Below, one piece after another: positions 1-7,539 of a stretch of 18,444 nt of DNA. Under the pieces are notes generated by a model, which saw only the letters and a list, made by a program, of their open reading frames with translations, made no database searches and had not been told where the DNA came from. Each line of letters begins with the position of its first letter. Positions within the stretch are counted from its first letter, which is position 1. Position numbers and translations under genes: made by a program. Origin of the DNA: CBDVAK01 sp965371945 (GTDB lineage: Bacteria > Pseudomonadota > Gammaproteobacteria > Competibacterales > JAHEDQ01); NCBI GenBank assembly GCA_965371945.1, contig CBDVAK010000034.1, positions 1 through 18,444 on the forward strand. The letters are read 5' to 3'.

Positions 1-70
1 TAGTTCCATCCGCCCTCCTGCCGTTCACACCGCGGTATGCACCCTGTGGGCGATGGGTATCGCATCAAAT

Positions 71-85
71 TGTGAATATCTCACA
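71..85. promoter_or_regulatory. AT-rich inverted repeat, CRP-like half sites with 5-base spacer
   Basis: TGTGA and TCACA half sites flank five bases in an AT-rich patch within GC-rich surroundings. The canonical CRP/FNR-type spacer between such halves is six bases, so this is one base short. It lies just upstream of the structured, terminated region and could be an operator or part of its promoter. I see no convincing -10/-35 pair to go with it. Confidence 0.2.
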
Positions 86-94
86 GAATTACAG

Positions 95-443
95 ACTGGG
101 ATCAGGCAGAGTCGAACACGCTCCGGTTCGATCACTTTTTCGGGTGGAGCACCCTCCAGTAGCGAGGGGCCGCGTATTCGAGGTACCCACCACAAGGACG
201 ATTCGGGTACTGCCGGACAGGGAACCCCGGAGTTGCCTGGGGCAATACTTTCCGGAGCAGGCGCTGTCAGGGAGGACCACTGCCGAATCCGTGGACGGTC
301 TGGATCGGTCAGAGGTTGTGGCAACAGGCGTACGCAGGCACGGTTTGAATGTTCTGCGTAGCCACAACCACCGGATCTGTCCAGGTCGGCAGACTTGATC
401 CCCTTCATTGGGCGCATCGCGGATGTGATGCGCCAATTTTTTT
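95..443 (+). ncRNA. Putative structured non-coding RNA of unknown family
   Basis: No reading frame here has plausible protein content, but the plus strand carries an ordered series of hairpins and then a terminator. I see TCGAAC/GTTCGA (112-117 with 126-131) and TGGAG/CTCCA (145-149 with 154-158). A nested stem follows: GATTCGG/CCGAATC (200-206 with 283-289) encloses CCGGA/TCCGG (213-217 with 251-255) and CCCC/GGGG (225-228 with 239-242). A long hairpin then pairs 314-322 with 361-369 (9 bp) and 331-337 with 354-360 (7 bp). I checked by eye for hallmarks of RNase P RNA, tmRNA, SRP RNA and 6S RNA and found no match. The 5' end is a guess placed after the AT-rich patch. The alternative is a long 3' UTR of a gene left of the window. 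Structure and terminator are observed; the RNA itself is inferred. Confidence 0.4.
408..443 (+). terminator. Rho-independent terminator, plus strand
   Basis: A GC-rich stem pairs positions 408-418 with 427-436 (TTGG, one bulged G, CGCATC against GATGCGCCAA). Seven T residues follow directly at 437-443. The T run is on the plus-strand side only, so it ends a plus-strand transcript and not the minus-strand cbpM message, whose stop codon lies 47 bases to the right. Confidence 0.85.
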
Positions 444-490
444 GATGTTTGCCACCCAACCGATTTCCGGTACGCTCTGGCGAGGCTCTC

Positions 491-802
491 TCAAACCTGT
501 CCGGCCAACTCTCTGAGCCGTCTGATCTCTTCGAGCAGATCCAGCGCCAGCGCGGCACCCGACAGATTGACCCGCAGATCACGGTGCAGCCGCAGTGCCA
601 CGCGTACCCGGTAAATCGAGGGTCCCGAGAAACGCCATTCGGCCGTATCGCCGGGACACGGTTCTATCAAGCCAACATCGATCATCTCGCTGATCTGCTC
701 GGCATCCACCGCGCAGGACCGGCACAGTTCCACCAGGGTCAGCGTCACCGATTCATCCATGATCGTCACGTCGAGCAATGTATCCGTCAGCGCATCCTTC
801 AT
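491..802 (-). CDS. cbpM: Chaperone modulatory protein CbpM
   Basis: This is a 103-residue protein of the CbpM family, the small MerR-fold-like proteins that bind the J-domain of CbpA and inhibit its co-chaperone activity. The family pattern is visible: an N-terminal stretch TLVELCRSCAVDAEQI, a segment GLIEPCPGDTAEWRFSG, then a helical tail with RVRVALRLHRDL and LALDLLEEIRRL. The frame is open 16 residues further upstream, but the ATG at 802 is the sensible start. It lies one base after the cbpA stop codon, which suggests translational coupling, and the length fits the family. The gene is the distal member of a cbpA-cbpM pair. Family assignment is by motif recognition and gene context; function is inferred from the E. 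coli homologue. Confidence 0.9.
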   Translation of the reverse strand: MKDALTDTLLDVTIMDESVTLTLVELCRSCAVDAEQISEMIDVGLIEPCPGDTAEWRFSGPSIYRVRVALRLHRDLRVNLSGAALALDLLEEIRRLRELAGQV

Positions 803-803
803 C

Positions 804-1748
804 TCATGCCCCCATCGCCACGCGCGGATCGAAACTCGCTTCCCGGGCAAGTTTCTCGTAGCACTCCCGAACCGCCGGCGTATCGGCCGGTGGCGTCACA
901 ATCGACAACACCACGTACTGATCCCCTGCCGGGCTGCCCGGCAACCCACGTCCCTTGAGCCGAAGCTTGCGTCCGGTTTGCGAACTGGCGGGAATTTTCA
1001 TGTCGACTCTGCCATCGAGTGTGGGTACGGCGATCCTGGCACCCAACGCCGCCTCCCACGGGCTCACCGGCAGCTGCAGATAAACATCCCGCCCTTCGAC
1101 CCGATAGAGTGCGTGTGGCCGCAACTCGATCTCCAGATACAGATCCCCGGCCGCACCCCCGCCCAAGCCCGGCGCACCCTGGCCACCGAGGCGTATCTGC
1201 TGGCCGGCACGCACGCCCTTGGGAATACGCACCTTGAGCGTGTGATCGCGGGTACGCACGTGCCCGTCTCCGGTCAATTCAGGCACCTGCAAGGTGATGG
1301 TGCGAGTGGCACCGTGATAGGCATCCTCGAGGTCGATCAGGATCTTGGCATGATGATCCTCACCACGACCCCGAAACCCCTGCCCGGTGCGCTCTCCGGG
1401 GCGAAAGCCAGCGCGCCCGAACAAAGACTCGAAGAACTCGCTGAAATCGGCTGAATCACCGCCGGGGGCACCGCCACTGAACTCGAACCCGGCATCCCAG
1501 TCGGGTGGCGGGCGGAAATCCTGACCTTCCTGCCAACGGCTGCCCAACTGATCGTAGGCGGCTCGTTTCTCGGGGTCCTTCAATACTTCATAGGCCTCTC
1601 CGAGTGCCTTGAAACGGTGTTCGGCGTCTGTCTCCTTGCTGACATCCGGGTGATATTTACGCGCCAGCTTGCGGTAGGCACGTTTGATCTCATCCTGGGT
1701 GGCGTCCCGGGCTACCCCCATGATCTCGTAGTAATCTTTGAACTCCAC
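804..1748 (-). CDS. cbpA: DnaJ-family co-chaperone CbpA (curved DNA-binding protein)
   Basis: A 314-residue class II J-protein. An N-terminal J-domain starts FKDYYEIMGV and carries the HPD motif at residues 33-35, which stimulates DnaK ATPase. A Gly/Phe-rich linker follows (about 75-125), then two C-terminal substrate-binding beta domains (about 135-300; for example VRIPKGVRAGQQIRLGGQG and LKLRLKGRGLPG-like segments). The DnaJ zinc finger is absent, as in CbpA. I chose the GTG at 1748 because it gives the family N-terminus and has GAGGTGG five bases upstream; a TTG at 1796 would add 16 unrelated residues. In E. coli CbpA also binds nucleoid DNA. cbpM follows one base after the stop. A sigma-32-like promoter lies about 115 bases upstream. 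Confidence 0.93.
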   Translation of the reverse strand: MEFKDYYEIMGVARDATQDEIKRAYRKLARKYHPDVSKETDAEHRFKALGEAYEVLKDPEKRAAYDQLGSRWQEGQDFRPPPDWDAGFEFSGGAPGGDSADFSEFFESLFGRAGFRPGERTGQGFRGRGEDHHAKILIDLEDAYHGATRTITLQVPELTGDGHVRTRDHTLKVRIPKGVRAGQQIRLGGQGAPGLGGGAAGDLYLEIELRPHALYRVEGRDVYLQLPVSPWEAALGARIAVPTLDGRVDMKIPASSQTGRKLRLKGRGLPGSPAGDQYVVLSIVTPPADTPAVRECYEKLAREASFDPRVAMGA

Positions 1749-1953
1749 CTGACCACCTCGTGCGTGGAATAGCGCAAGCTGACCGATTTCAAGCAACCGG
1801 CGCTTCGATGCGGCGCCAAAGTGGCAGTGTCAACCTGCGCATCGGAATGATGCCGCTATCAGAATATGGGTGCTGGAGCGATGATTTCAAGACTGTAGCG
1901 GAGGTGGGCAGCCAGAACACTGTCGGTGCAGCAGGAAAGAATCGGGTTGTTGG
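1749..1953. other. Intergenic region upstream of cbpA
   Basis: This stretch separates the DRR-motif membrane protein from cbpA, both on the minus strand. It holds the cbpA ribosome binding site (GAGGTGG, 1752-1758) and the sigma-32-like promoter described separately. I see no reading frame with protein-like content and no terminator with a T run for the gene upstream. Confidence 0.6.
1864..1891 (-). promoter_or_regulatory. Putative sigma-32 (heat-shock) promoter for cbpA-cbpM
   Basis: Read on the minus strand, CTTGAAA (1891-1885) is followed after 13 bases by ACCCATAT (1871-1864). The sigma-32 consensus is CTTGAAA, 13-17 bases, CCCCATNT, so the -35 is perfect and the -10 differs by one base. 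It points toward cbpA and would give a leader of about 110 bases. A second CTTGAAA at 1793-1787 has only a weak -10 behind it. Confidence 0.55.
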
Positions 1954-2364
1954 TCAGGGAAGGCGCCGATTGCGCATATCACGGCGATTGCTGATGCCGT
2001 CGTTCTGACAGATCGCTTCATGCATGTCGTGTTTGGCCCGCCGATCGGTGTATCGACGATCCTGGGAGCGAACGTAGGCGCAACGGCAGGCGCCAGAGTC
2101 GCAGTCCGGCAACGGCAGCATGGGTGCCTCCGCCAACAGAAAGCGCTGGTGAGCCAGTTCCGTGGCAGTGCGACAGGGTGGCTCGGAATCAGTGAAGTCG
2201 ATACGGACAGCACGAAAATCGGCTTGTTGCGACTCGGCAAGTGCTGAACTCGAGCATTCCGACCCGATCACCGCCTCGCGGGCCGGTGATCGGCCGATGA
2301 TACGCGAGCGCCACCACAACACCAGCAAGGTCAGCAACACCAGTCCAACCGCAACTGCAACCAT
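1954..2364 (-). CDS. Small membrane-anchored protein with Cys-rich, DRR-repeat C-terminus (unknown function)
   Basis: This is a 136-residue protein. Residues 1-18 form one hydrophobic segment (VAVAVGLVLLTLLVLWW) followed by Arg residues, consistent with an N-terminal anchor and a cytoplasmic remainder. The C-terminal half carries the motif CDSGACRCAYVRSQDRR (residues 88-104) and a second DRR at 107-109; with C64 there are four clustered cysteines (64, 88, 93, 95). From memory, short gammaproteobacterial proteins of unknown function share this pattern: a Cys about 20 residues before APxLPLPxC, then CxCxY and paired DRR. I chose the ATG at 2364 because GGAGGG lies about eight bases upstream; a TTG two codons earlier is too close to it. 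The cysteines could bind metal or form disulfides, which is speculation. The gene is divergent from the mechanosensitive channel gene. Confidence 0.72.
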   Translation of the reverse strand: MVAVAVGLVLLTLLVLWWRSRIIGRSPAREAVIGSECSSSALAESQQADFRAVRIDFTDSEPPCRTATELAHQRFLLAEAPMLPLPDCDSGACRCAYVRSQDRRYTDRRAKHDMHEAICQNDGISNRRDMRNRRLP

Positions 2365-2603
2365 GACCAATCCCTCCGCATCGCGGCGCGATTCTCGATA
2401 GCAGCAAGTGCTACCAGCGCAGAGTCAGTGCAAGATTGACACCATGGGCCATTCGGCCACGATGCCGGCTGTGGTGACCAACGCTGCCTCTGGTGTGGAT
2501 GGCAAACAACCGCCGCAATGGTAGTCTGACCCATGCTTGAAATCGCGGGGCAGGCCCTTGCAACCTGTGCCGCCGTGGCTGTCGGTTCTAGGAGTACAGG
2601 CAT

Positions 2604-5600
2604 TTGGCTGCAATGCAATTCCGACGTCTGTTGGCCGCCGTATTGGTCATACTGGCCGCCATGCCGGCACTGGCGGTCGACCCATTGGTCGACACAGGAA
2701 TCATAAGAGCCTCGATCACCGTCGACGCGCTACGCGCCAAGATCGAGGAGACGGAAGCCGCTTCGGACCTCGAAGCAACCACCAGGGCACGGCTCATTGA
2801 GCTGTATCGCAACGCCATCAGTGCCCAGGAGCTGGCCCGCACCAATGGCACCGCGGCAACCGCTTTCGCTGAAGCCAAGAAGAATGCCGGCGATAAGACC
2901 AGGCAACTGCGCGAGGAGATCGACAAATACCAGAACACGACCGAAAACATAGCCCCGCCCGGCGCGGAACAGCTGTCGGTGGATGAACTGGCACAACGTA
3001 CGGACAGGGAAAAAGCCAATGCGGCCTCGCTGGATGCCATGCTAGGCACCATCGAGGAGCAACTGGCCTCGGAAAACAATCGGCCGACACAGGCACGACA
3101 GGAACTGACCGAAGCACACAACAAACTCGCCGAACTCGCGGACGACCTGAGTGCCAAACCGGGGACGGATCTCTCTCCGGCCCTGGTGGAAGCCCAACGC
3201 TGGGTACAGGAGTCCCACCAGGCAGAAGTTGCGGCGCGAATCAGGATGCTCGACCAGGAACTGACCAGCCAACCCGCGCGCCTGGAATTGCTGAGCGCGA
3301 AACGTGACCGTATTTCCCTGAAACTCAAGCGTGCCGAGGCGCGTGTGGAATATCTGGAGTCCCTGCTCACGCGCAAGCGTGGTGCCGAGGCAAACATAGC
3401 GCAAGGTGACGCGGAGCGAGCACAGCGGAAGGCTGCGGGCAAGCATCCGCTGGTGCAGGATCTGGCCAAACGAAATGCGGAACTGAGCGAACGCCTGACG
3501 CTGCTGGCCCATGACCTCGAGGCAGTAGCCTCGGCTGATGATGAAGCCCTGTTGTTGGCGAAACGTATCGACGAGGAAGCCCGCAGCGCCCGCAAGAAAC
3601 TGGAGATCGCGGGCCTCAATCAGGTGCTGGGGCAGATCCTGATCGAGCAGAAACGGCGACTCCCCGACCAGGACGATCTCAACAGGGAGATAGAAAAGCA
3701 GGAATCCAAGATCGGCAGTGCCACTTTGAGCCGGCTGCAAAGCGACGAGGAACGCCGGGCCCTGCTCAATCTGGACGAATACCTTCAAAATCTCACTGCA
3801 GACCTTGCACCACAGCAAAGCGAAAGTATTGCGGCCGACCTGCGTGATCTCGCCACCCAACGCAAAACTCTGCTGGGACAGGCCATCGCCACCAATGATG
3901 CCTACCTGCAGTCCCTCGGAGAACTCGATACCGCGCAGCGGCGACTGCGACAGACCGTGCAGGCCTATGACGCATTTCTCGACAAGCGCCTGCTGTGGAT
4001 CCGCAACGCGCCGCTACCCGGACTCGAAGACCTGACCGACATCCCGGCACAAATTGTGAGACTGATGAATCCAACTGCGTGGCGCAATATCACTCTCGAT
4101 CTGTGGAACCAGGCGACACGCTCGCCGCTACCGGCACTGCTCGCCATCGTGTTGGCCGGGTTGTGGGTGGAATCACGCCGGTTTCGATCCGCGCTGCGAG
4201 AAAGCTGTCGCAAGACCGGAAAACCCTCCAGCGACCGGCTCCAGTACACCTTCCAGGCACTGTTGTTGACACTGTTGCTGGCCCTGCCATGGCCACTGTT
4301 GACCGCTGCCACAGGTTGGCTGCTGCTGCGTTCGGAGGATTTCACGCCCTTGAATCAGGCGCTCGCCTATGCCCTGCTGTTCGTATCACCGCCGCTGTTC
4401 TATCTGCGCTTTGCCCAACTCATGTGCCTGCGGGAAGGCCTGGCGGCGCGCCATTTTCGCTGGTCCGCAAGCGTGCTCATCGCCCTGCGGCGCGTACTGG
4501 CCTGGCAGGTGGCGGTGTTCATACCGGCGGCCTTTTTGTCCTCCGTCCTGTTGCAACTGGACCCGGGCCTTTCCACCGGGGGATTGGGAAGGCTCACCCT
4601 GCTGGTGACCCTGTTGGCGCTGGCGGTATGGGGATACCGGTTGTTCGAACCGCGCAACGGCATTTTGCTCCATCATTTCCGGCGCCATCCGGACTCGTCC
4701 ATCAAGCGCTTTCGCCATCTGTGGCTGACCCTGGCACTGGCGGTCCCGACCGCGCTGGCCGGGCTGGCCGTTGCCGGCTACATGTACACCTCGACTATGC
4801 TGACGGAAAAGCTGATCGATTCGCAGTGGTTGTTGCTGGGTCTGCTGCTGGTGCATCAACTGGCGAAACGCTGGCTGCTGATCGCGCGACGCCGGCTGGC
4901 GCTGGAAGCAGCACTGGCGAAACGCCAGGCAGCGCTGGCAAAACGTCAGGCGGAGTTGCAGGGCGAAACCGGGTCCCAGGACCCTGAGCCCGGCGCCGAG
5001 GGGCTGGACGACGCCGTCGATCTGGCCACGCTGAGTGCCGAGAGCGGCAAACTGCTGGGCACCGCGGTGGTACTGATGGGCTTCGTGGGACTGTGGCTGA
5101 TCTGGTCCGGCGTACTGCCGGCACTGGCGATCCTTGAAGACACCACCCTTTGGTACAACGATGCAATCGTCGACGGAGTGTCAAAACAATTGCCGGTGAC
5201 GCTGGCCGACGGCATCGTGGCGGTCATTGTCCTGGGGGTGGCGCTGCTGGCGATGCGACGTCTGCCCGCATTGGTGGAGATCATACTGCTGCAGCGTTTT
5301 GCGATGACCGCCGGCGACCGTTACACGGTCACCACCCTGCTCAACTATCTGATTTTCGCAGTGGGCCTGGTGATCTTTTTCAGGTTTATCGGTGCCGACT
5401 GGTCGAAACTGCAATGGCTGTTCGCCGCGCTCAGCCTGGGGATCGGATTTGGTCTGCAGGAGATCGTGGCAAATTTCATCAGCGGCATCATCATCCTGTT
5501 CGAGCGCCCGATACGGGTCGGCGATGTGATCACCATAGGGACCACGGACGGCACTGTCACCCGCATCCGTATCCGCGCCACCACCATCCGCAACTGGGAC

Positions 5601-6008
5601 CACAAGGAACTGCTGGTCCCCAACAAGGAGTTCATCACCGGGCATCTGCTCAACTGGACTCTGTCCGACCAGATCACCCGTATCCTGTTGCCGGTGGGGG
5701 TAGCCTATGGCGCCGACGTACCGCGTGCGATGAAGCTGATGATCGAGGCGGCGGTACAAAATGACAATGTGCTGGCCAACCCGGTGCCTTCCGCCGCCTT
5801 CGAGCAATTCGGTGACAACAGCCTGGCGTTGAACCTGCGCTGCTACGTCGACAGCATTGACGACCGGGTACCGACCATCAGCGCCTTGCACCAGGCCATC
5901 AACGACAAGCTCAACGAAGCGGGCATCGCCATCGCCTTTCCACAGCGTGACGTGCATCTGGATATGCTGGGCCCACTGGATGTGCGCATCCACCACCAAC
6001 CTGGTTGA
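2604..6008 (+). CDS. Large MscS-family mechanosensitive channel (MscK/MscM type)
   Basis: This 1134-residue inner-membrane channel protein has a size close to E. coli MscK and MscM. A signal peptide (about 1-24, ending AMPALA) leads into a long Glu/Ala/Gln-rich periplasmic coiled-coil region (about 30-480). Roughly ten membrane segments follow between about 505 and 940. The C-terminal MscS core has the pore helix with GIGFGLQEIVANFISG (about 945-960), then ERPIRVGDVITIG and the cytoplasmic beta/vestibule domain to about 1125. It should open under membrane tension to release solutes during osmotic downshock. The TTG at 2604 is supported by GGAG nine bases upstream; an ATG at 2613 keeps the signal peptide and is possible. 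A short tandem duplication (ALAKRQA twice) lies near residue 775 in a cytoplasmic or periplasmic loop. MscK and MscM cannot be separated by eye. Confidence 0.9.
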   Translation: MAAMQFRRLLAAVLVILAAMPALAVDPLVDTGIIRASITVDALRAKIEETEAASDLEATTRARLIELYRNAISAQELARTNGTAATAFAEAKKNAGDKTRQLREEIDKYQNTTENIAPPGAEQLSVDELAQRTDREKANAASLDAMLGTIEEQLASENNRPTQARQELTEAHNKLAELADDLSAKPGTDLSPALVEAQRWVQESHQAEVAARIRMLDQELTSQPARLELLSAKRDRISLKLKRAEARVEYLESLLTRKRGAEANIAQGDAERAQRKAAGKHPLVQDLAKRNAELSERLTLLAHDLEAVASADDEALLLAKRIDEEARSARKKLEIAGLNQVLGQILIEQKRRLPDQDDLNREIEKQESKIGSATLSRLQSDEERRALLNLDEYLQNLTADLAPQQSESIAADLRDLATQRKTLLGQAIATNDAYLQSLGELDTAQRRLRQTVQAYDAFLDKRLLWIRNAPLPGLEDLTDIPAQIVRLMNPTAWRNITLDLWNQATRSPLPALLAIVLAGLWVESRRFRSALRESCRKTGKPSSDRLQYTFQALLLTLLLALPWPLLTAATGWLLLRSEDFTPLNQALAYALLFVSPPLFYLRFAQLMCLREGLAARHFRWSASVLIALRRVLAWQVAVFIPAAFLSSVLLQLDPGLSTGGLGRLTLLVTLLALAVWGYRLFEPRNGILLHHFRRHPDSSIKRFRHLWLTLALAVPTALAGLAVAGYMYTSTMLTEKLIDSQWLLLGLLLVHQLAKRWLLIARRRLALEAALAKRQAALAKRQAELQGETGSQDPEPGAEGLDDAVDLATLSAESGKLLGTAVVLMGFVGLWLIWSGVLPALAILEDTTLWYNDAIVDGVSKQLPVTLADGIVAVIVLGVALLAMRRLPALVEIILLQRFAMTAGDRYTVTTLLNYLIFAVGLVIFFRFIGADWSKLQWLFAALSLGIGFGLQEIVANFISGIIILFERPIRVGDVITIGTTDGTVTRIRIRATTIRNWDHKELLVPNKEFITGHLLNWTLSDQITRILLPVGVAYGADVPRAMKLMIEAAVQNDNVLANPVPSAAFEQFGDNSLALNLRCYVDSIDDRVPTISALHQAINDKLNEAGIAIAFPQRDVHLDMLGPLDVRIHHQPG

Positions 6009-6065
6009 CCGAACCGCACTCCGTAAGTCTTGCCCGGATTGCCGCGCATGGTGTCGGTATGCCAT

Positions 6066-6084
6066 GGTCTGTTGGTATCAGACC
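6066..6084 (+). other. Short hairpin in the gltA leader
   Basis: GGTCTG (6066-6071) pairs with CAGACC (6079-6084) around a seven-base loop, 27 bases before the gltA start codon. It is not followed by a T run, so it is not an intrinsic terminator. It could modulate or protect the gltA message, or be chance. Confidence 0.3.
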
Positions 6085-6111
6085 GCATCGATCAACCCAC
6101 CGGAGTTCCCT

Positions 6112-7440
6112 ATGAGTAGACGCTTCGCATCGGTTCGTAACGAGGTATCCAGCGAAACCATGACGCTGATCGACAACCAGACCGGTGATCGCATCGAACT
6201 CCCGGTGGTACACAGCAGTACCGGGCCCAGGGCCATCGACATCAGAGGGCTGTACGGGCGCACCGGGCTGGTCACCTACGACCCCGGCTTTACCTCGACG
6301 GCGAACTGTGATTCCGAGATCACCTATATCGATGGGGCCCAGGGAATCCTCTTGTACCGCGGCTACGCGATCGAGGAACTTACCCAACAAAGCGACTACA
6401 TGGATGTCTGCTATCTGCTGCTAAACGGCGAATTGCCGGACCGGGCCGAGCGCGAGCAATATGTAAGCACGATTACGCGACATACCATGGTGCAGGAGCA
6501 GTTTCGGGATTTTTTCCGGGGTTTCAGACGCGATGCCCACCCGATGGCGATCATGGTCGGCGCGGTGGGCGCCTTGTCTGCCTTCTATCACGACAGTACC
6601 GATATCTCGGACCCGGAACAAAGAACGATTGCCGCTGACCGTCTGATCGCCAAGATGCCCACTATGGCGGCGATGGCCTTCAAATACGCCATGGGGCAGC
6701 CTTTCGTGTACCCACGCAACGATCTCGACTATGCGGCGAATTTCCTGCACATGGCATTCTCGGTGCCGGCGGAGGGATATCGTGCAAGCCCGGTGCTGGC
6801 CCGCGCCCTCGACCGCATCTTCATACTGCACGCCGATCATGAACAAAATGCCTCGACTTCCACGGTCCGCCTGGCCGGGTCGTCGCTGGCCAACCCGTTC
6901 GCCTGTATCGCCTCGGGTATCGCCTCACTGTGGGGGCCGGCCCACGGCGGAGCCAACGAAGCGGTCCTGAAGATGCTCAAGCAGATCGGCAACAAGGACA
7001 ATATAGGCGACTACCTGGCCCGCGCCCGCGACAAGAACGACCCGTTTCGCCTCATGGGTTTCGGTCACCGCATCTACAAGAACTACGACCCGCGTGCCGC
7101 GGTATTGCGTGCCTCCGCGCACGAGGTCATGGACGAACTGGGCATCGAGCACGACCCGCTGCTGGAACTGGCCATGGAGCTCGAACGAATCGCGCTGCAA
7201 GACCAGTATTTCATCGACAAGAAACTATTCCCCAATGTCGATTTCTACTCCGGCATCATTCTGCAGGCGATGGGCTTTCCAACCTCAATGTTCACGGTGC
7301 TGTTTGCAGTGGCAAGAACCGTGGGCTGGATCGCTCAATGGAAAGAGATGATCGAGGACCCGGAGCAGAAGATCGGCAGACCGCGCCAGGTTTACACCGG
7401 CTATACCAAACGCTCTTTCGTGCCACTGGCGGAACGCTAA
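6112..7440 (+). CDS. gltA: Citrate synthase, type II
   Basis: A 442-residue citrate synthase, which condenses acetyl-CoA with oxaloacetate to citrate at the entry of the TCA cycle in the cytoplasm. The catalytic triad is intact: H278 in WGPAHGGANEA, H319 in GFGHRIYKNYDPRA and D377 in FPNVDFYSG, with spacing close to E. coli H264, H305 and D362. HADHEQNASTSTVRLAGSS and the N-terminal beta region (about 17-60) are those of hexameric, Gram-negative type II enzymes, which are often NADH-inhibited. The ATG at 6112 has GGAG six bases upstream; a later ATG (residue 17) is possible but has no better site. The gene follows the channel gene by 103 bases and converges on the deacylase gene. No intrinsic terminator is evident after it. 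Confidence 0.97.
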   Translation: MSRRFASVRNEVSSETMTLIDNQTGDRIELPVVHSSTGPRAIDIRGLYGRTGLVTYDPGFTSTANCDSEITYIDGAQGILLYRGYAIEELTQQSDYMDVCYLLLNGELPDRAEREQYVSTITRHTMVQEQFRDFFRGFRRDAHPMAIMVGAVGALSAFYHDSTDISDPEQRTIAADRLIAKMPTMAAMAFKYAMGQPFVYPRNDLDYAANFLHMAFSVPAEGYRASPVLARALDRIFILHADHEQNASTSTVRLAGSSLANPFACIASGIASLWGPAHGGANEAVLKMLKQIGNKDNIGDYLARARDKNDPFRLMGFGHRIYKNYDPRAAVLRASAHEVMDELGIEHDPLLELAMELERIALQDQYFIDKKLFPNVDFYSGIILQAMGFPTSMFTVLFAVARTVGWIAQWKEMIEDPEQKIGRPRQVYTGYTKRSFVPLAER

Positions 7441-7539
7441 CAAGCGAGGTGGAAGCTCTGGCGGTTTCTGGTGACTTTTCAATCGTCCGGGGCGATGCGG
7501 GTGCAGGCAGCCAACATCCCAGGTTATTGAGAAATCGCC

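Noticed and set aside
126..134. GTTCGATCA resembling a tRNA T-loop
   Set aside because: There is no acceptor stem, anticodon arm or D-loop around it on either strand.
112..140. TCGAAC/GTTCGA hairpin followed by a T5 run as a terminator
   Set aside because: The stem is only six pairs and the T run starts four bases after it. I kept it only as part of the structured region.
25..582. A 185-codon open frame on the minus strand, and 100-115-codon frames on both strands between 53 and 436
   Set aside because: They overlap one another and the hairpin-rich region, have low-complexity Arg/Ser/Pro-rich translations and no ribosome binding sites. The first also runs over the end of cbpM.
1767..1793. 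Second sigma-32-like promoter before cbpA (CTTGAAA at 1793-1787, CGCTATTC 12 bases on)
   Set aside because: The -10 matches only about half the consensus, and the start site would fall on top of the ribosome binding site.
2588..3619. A 343-codon minus-strand frame opposite the channel gene, and other long antisense frames (for example 5181-6065, 14531-15457)
   Set aside because: They are Ser/Arg/Ala-rich shadows of well-supported plus-strand genes, a normal effect of high GC content.
4909..4952. Tandem ALAKRQA repeat in the channel protein
   Set aside because: It is a real but short in-frame duplication in a loop, common in coiled or basic linkers, and not worth a separate finding.
7490..7537. 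GGCGAT/ATCGCC pairing between the convergent gltA and deacylase genes as a bidirectional terminator
   Set aside because: Six pairs with a loop of nearly 40 bases and no T run on either side.
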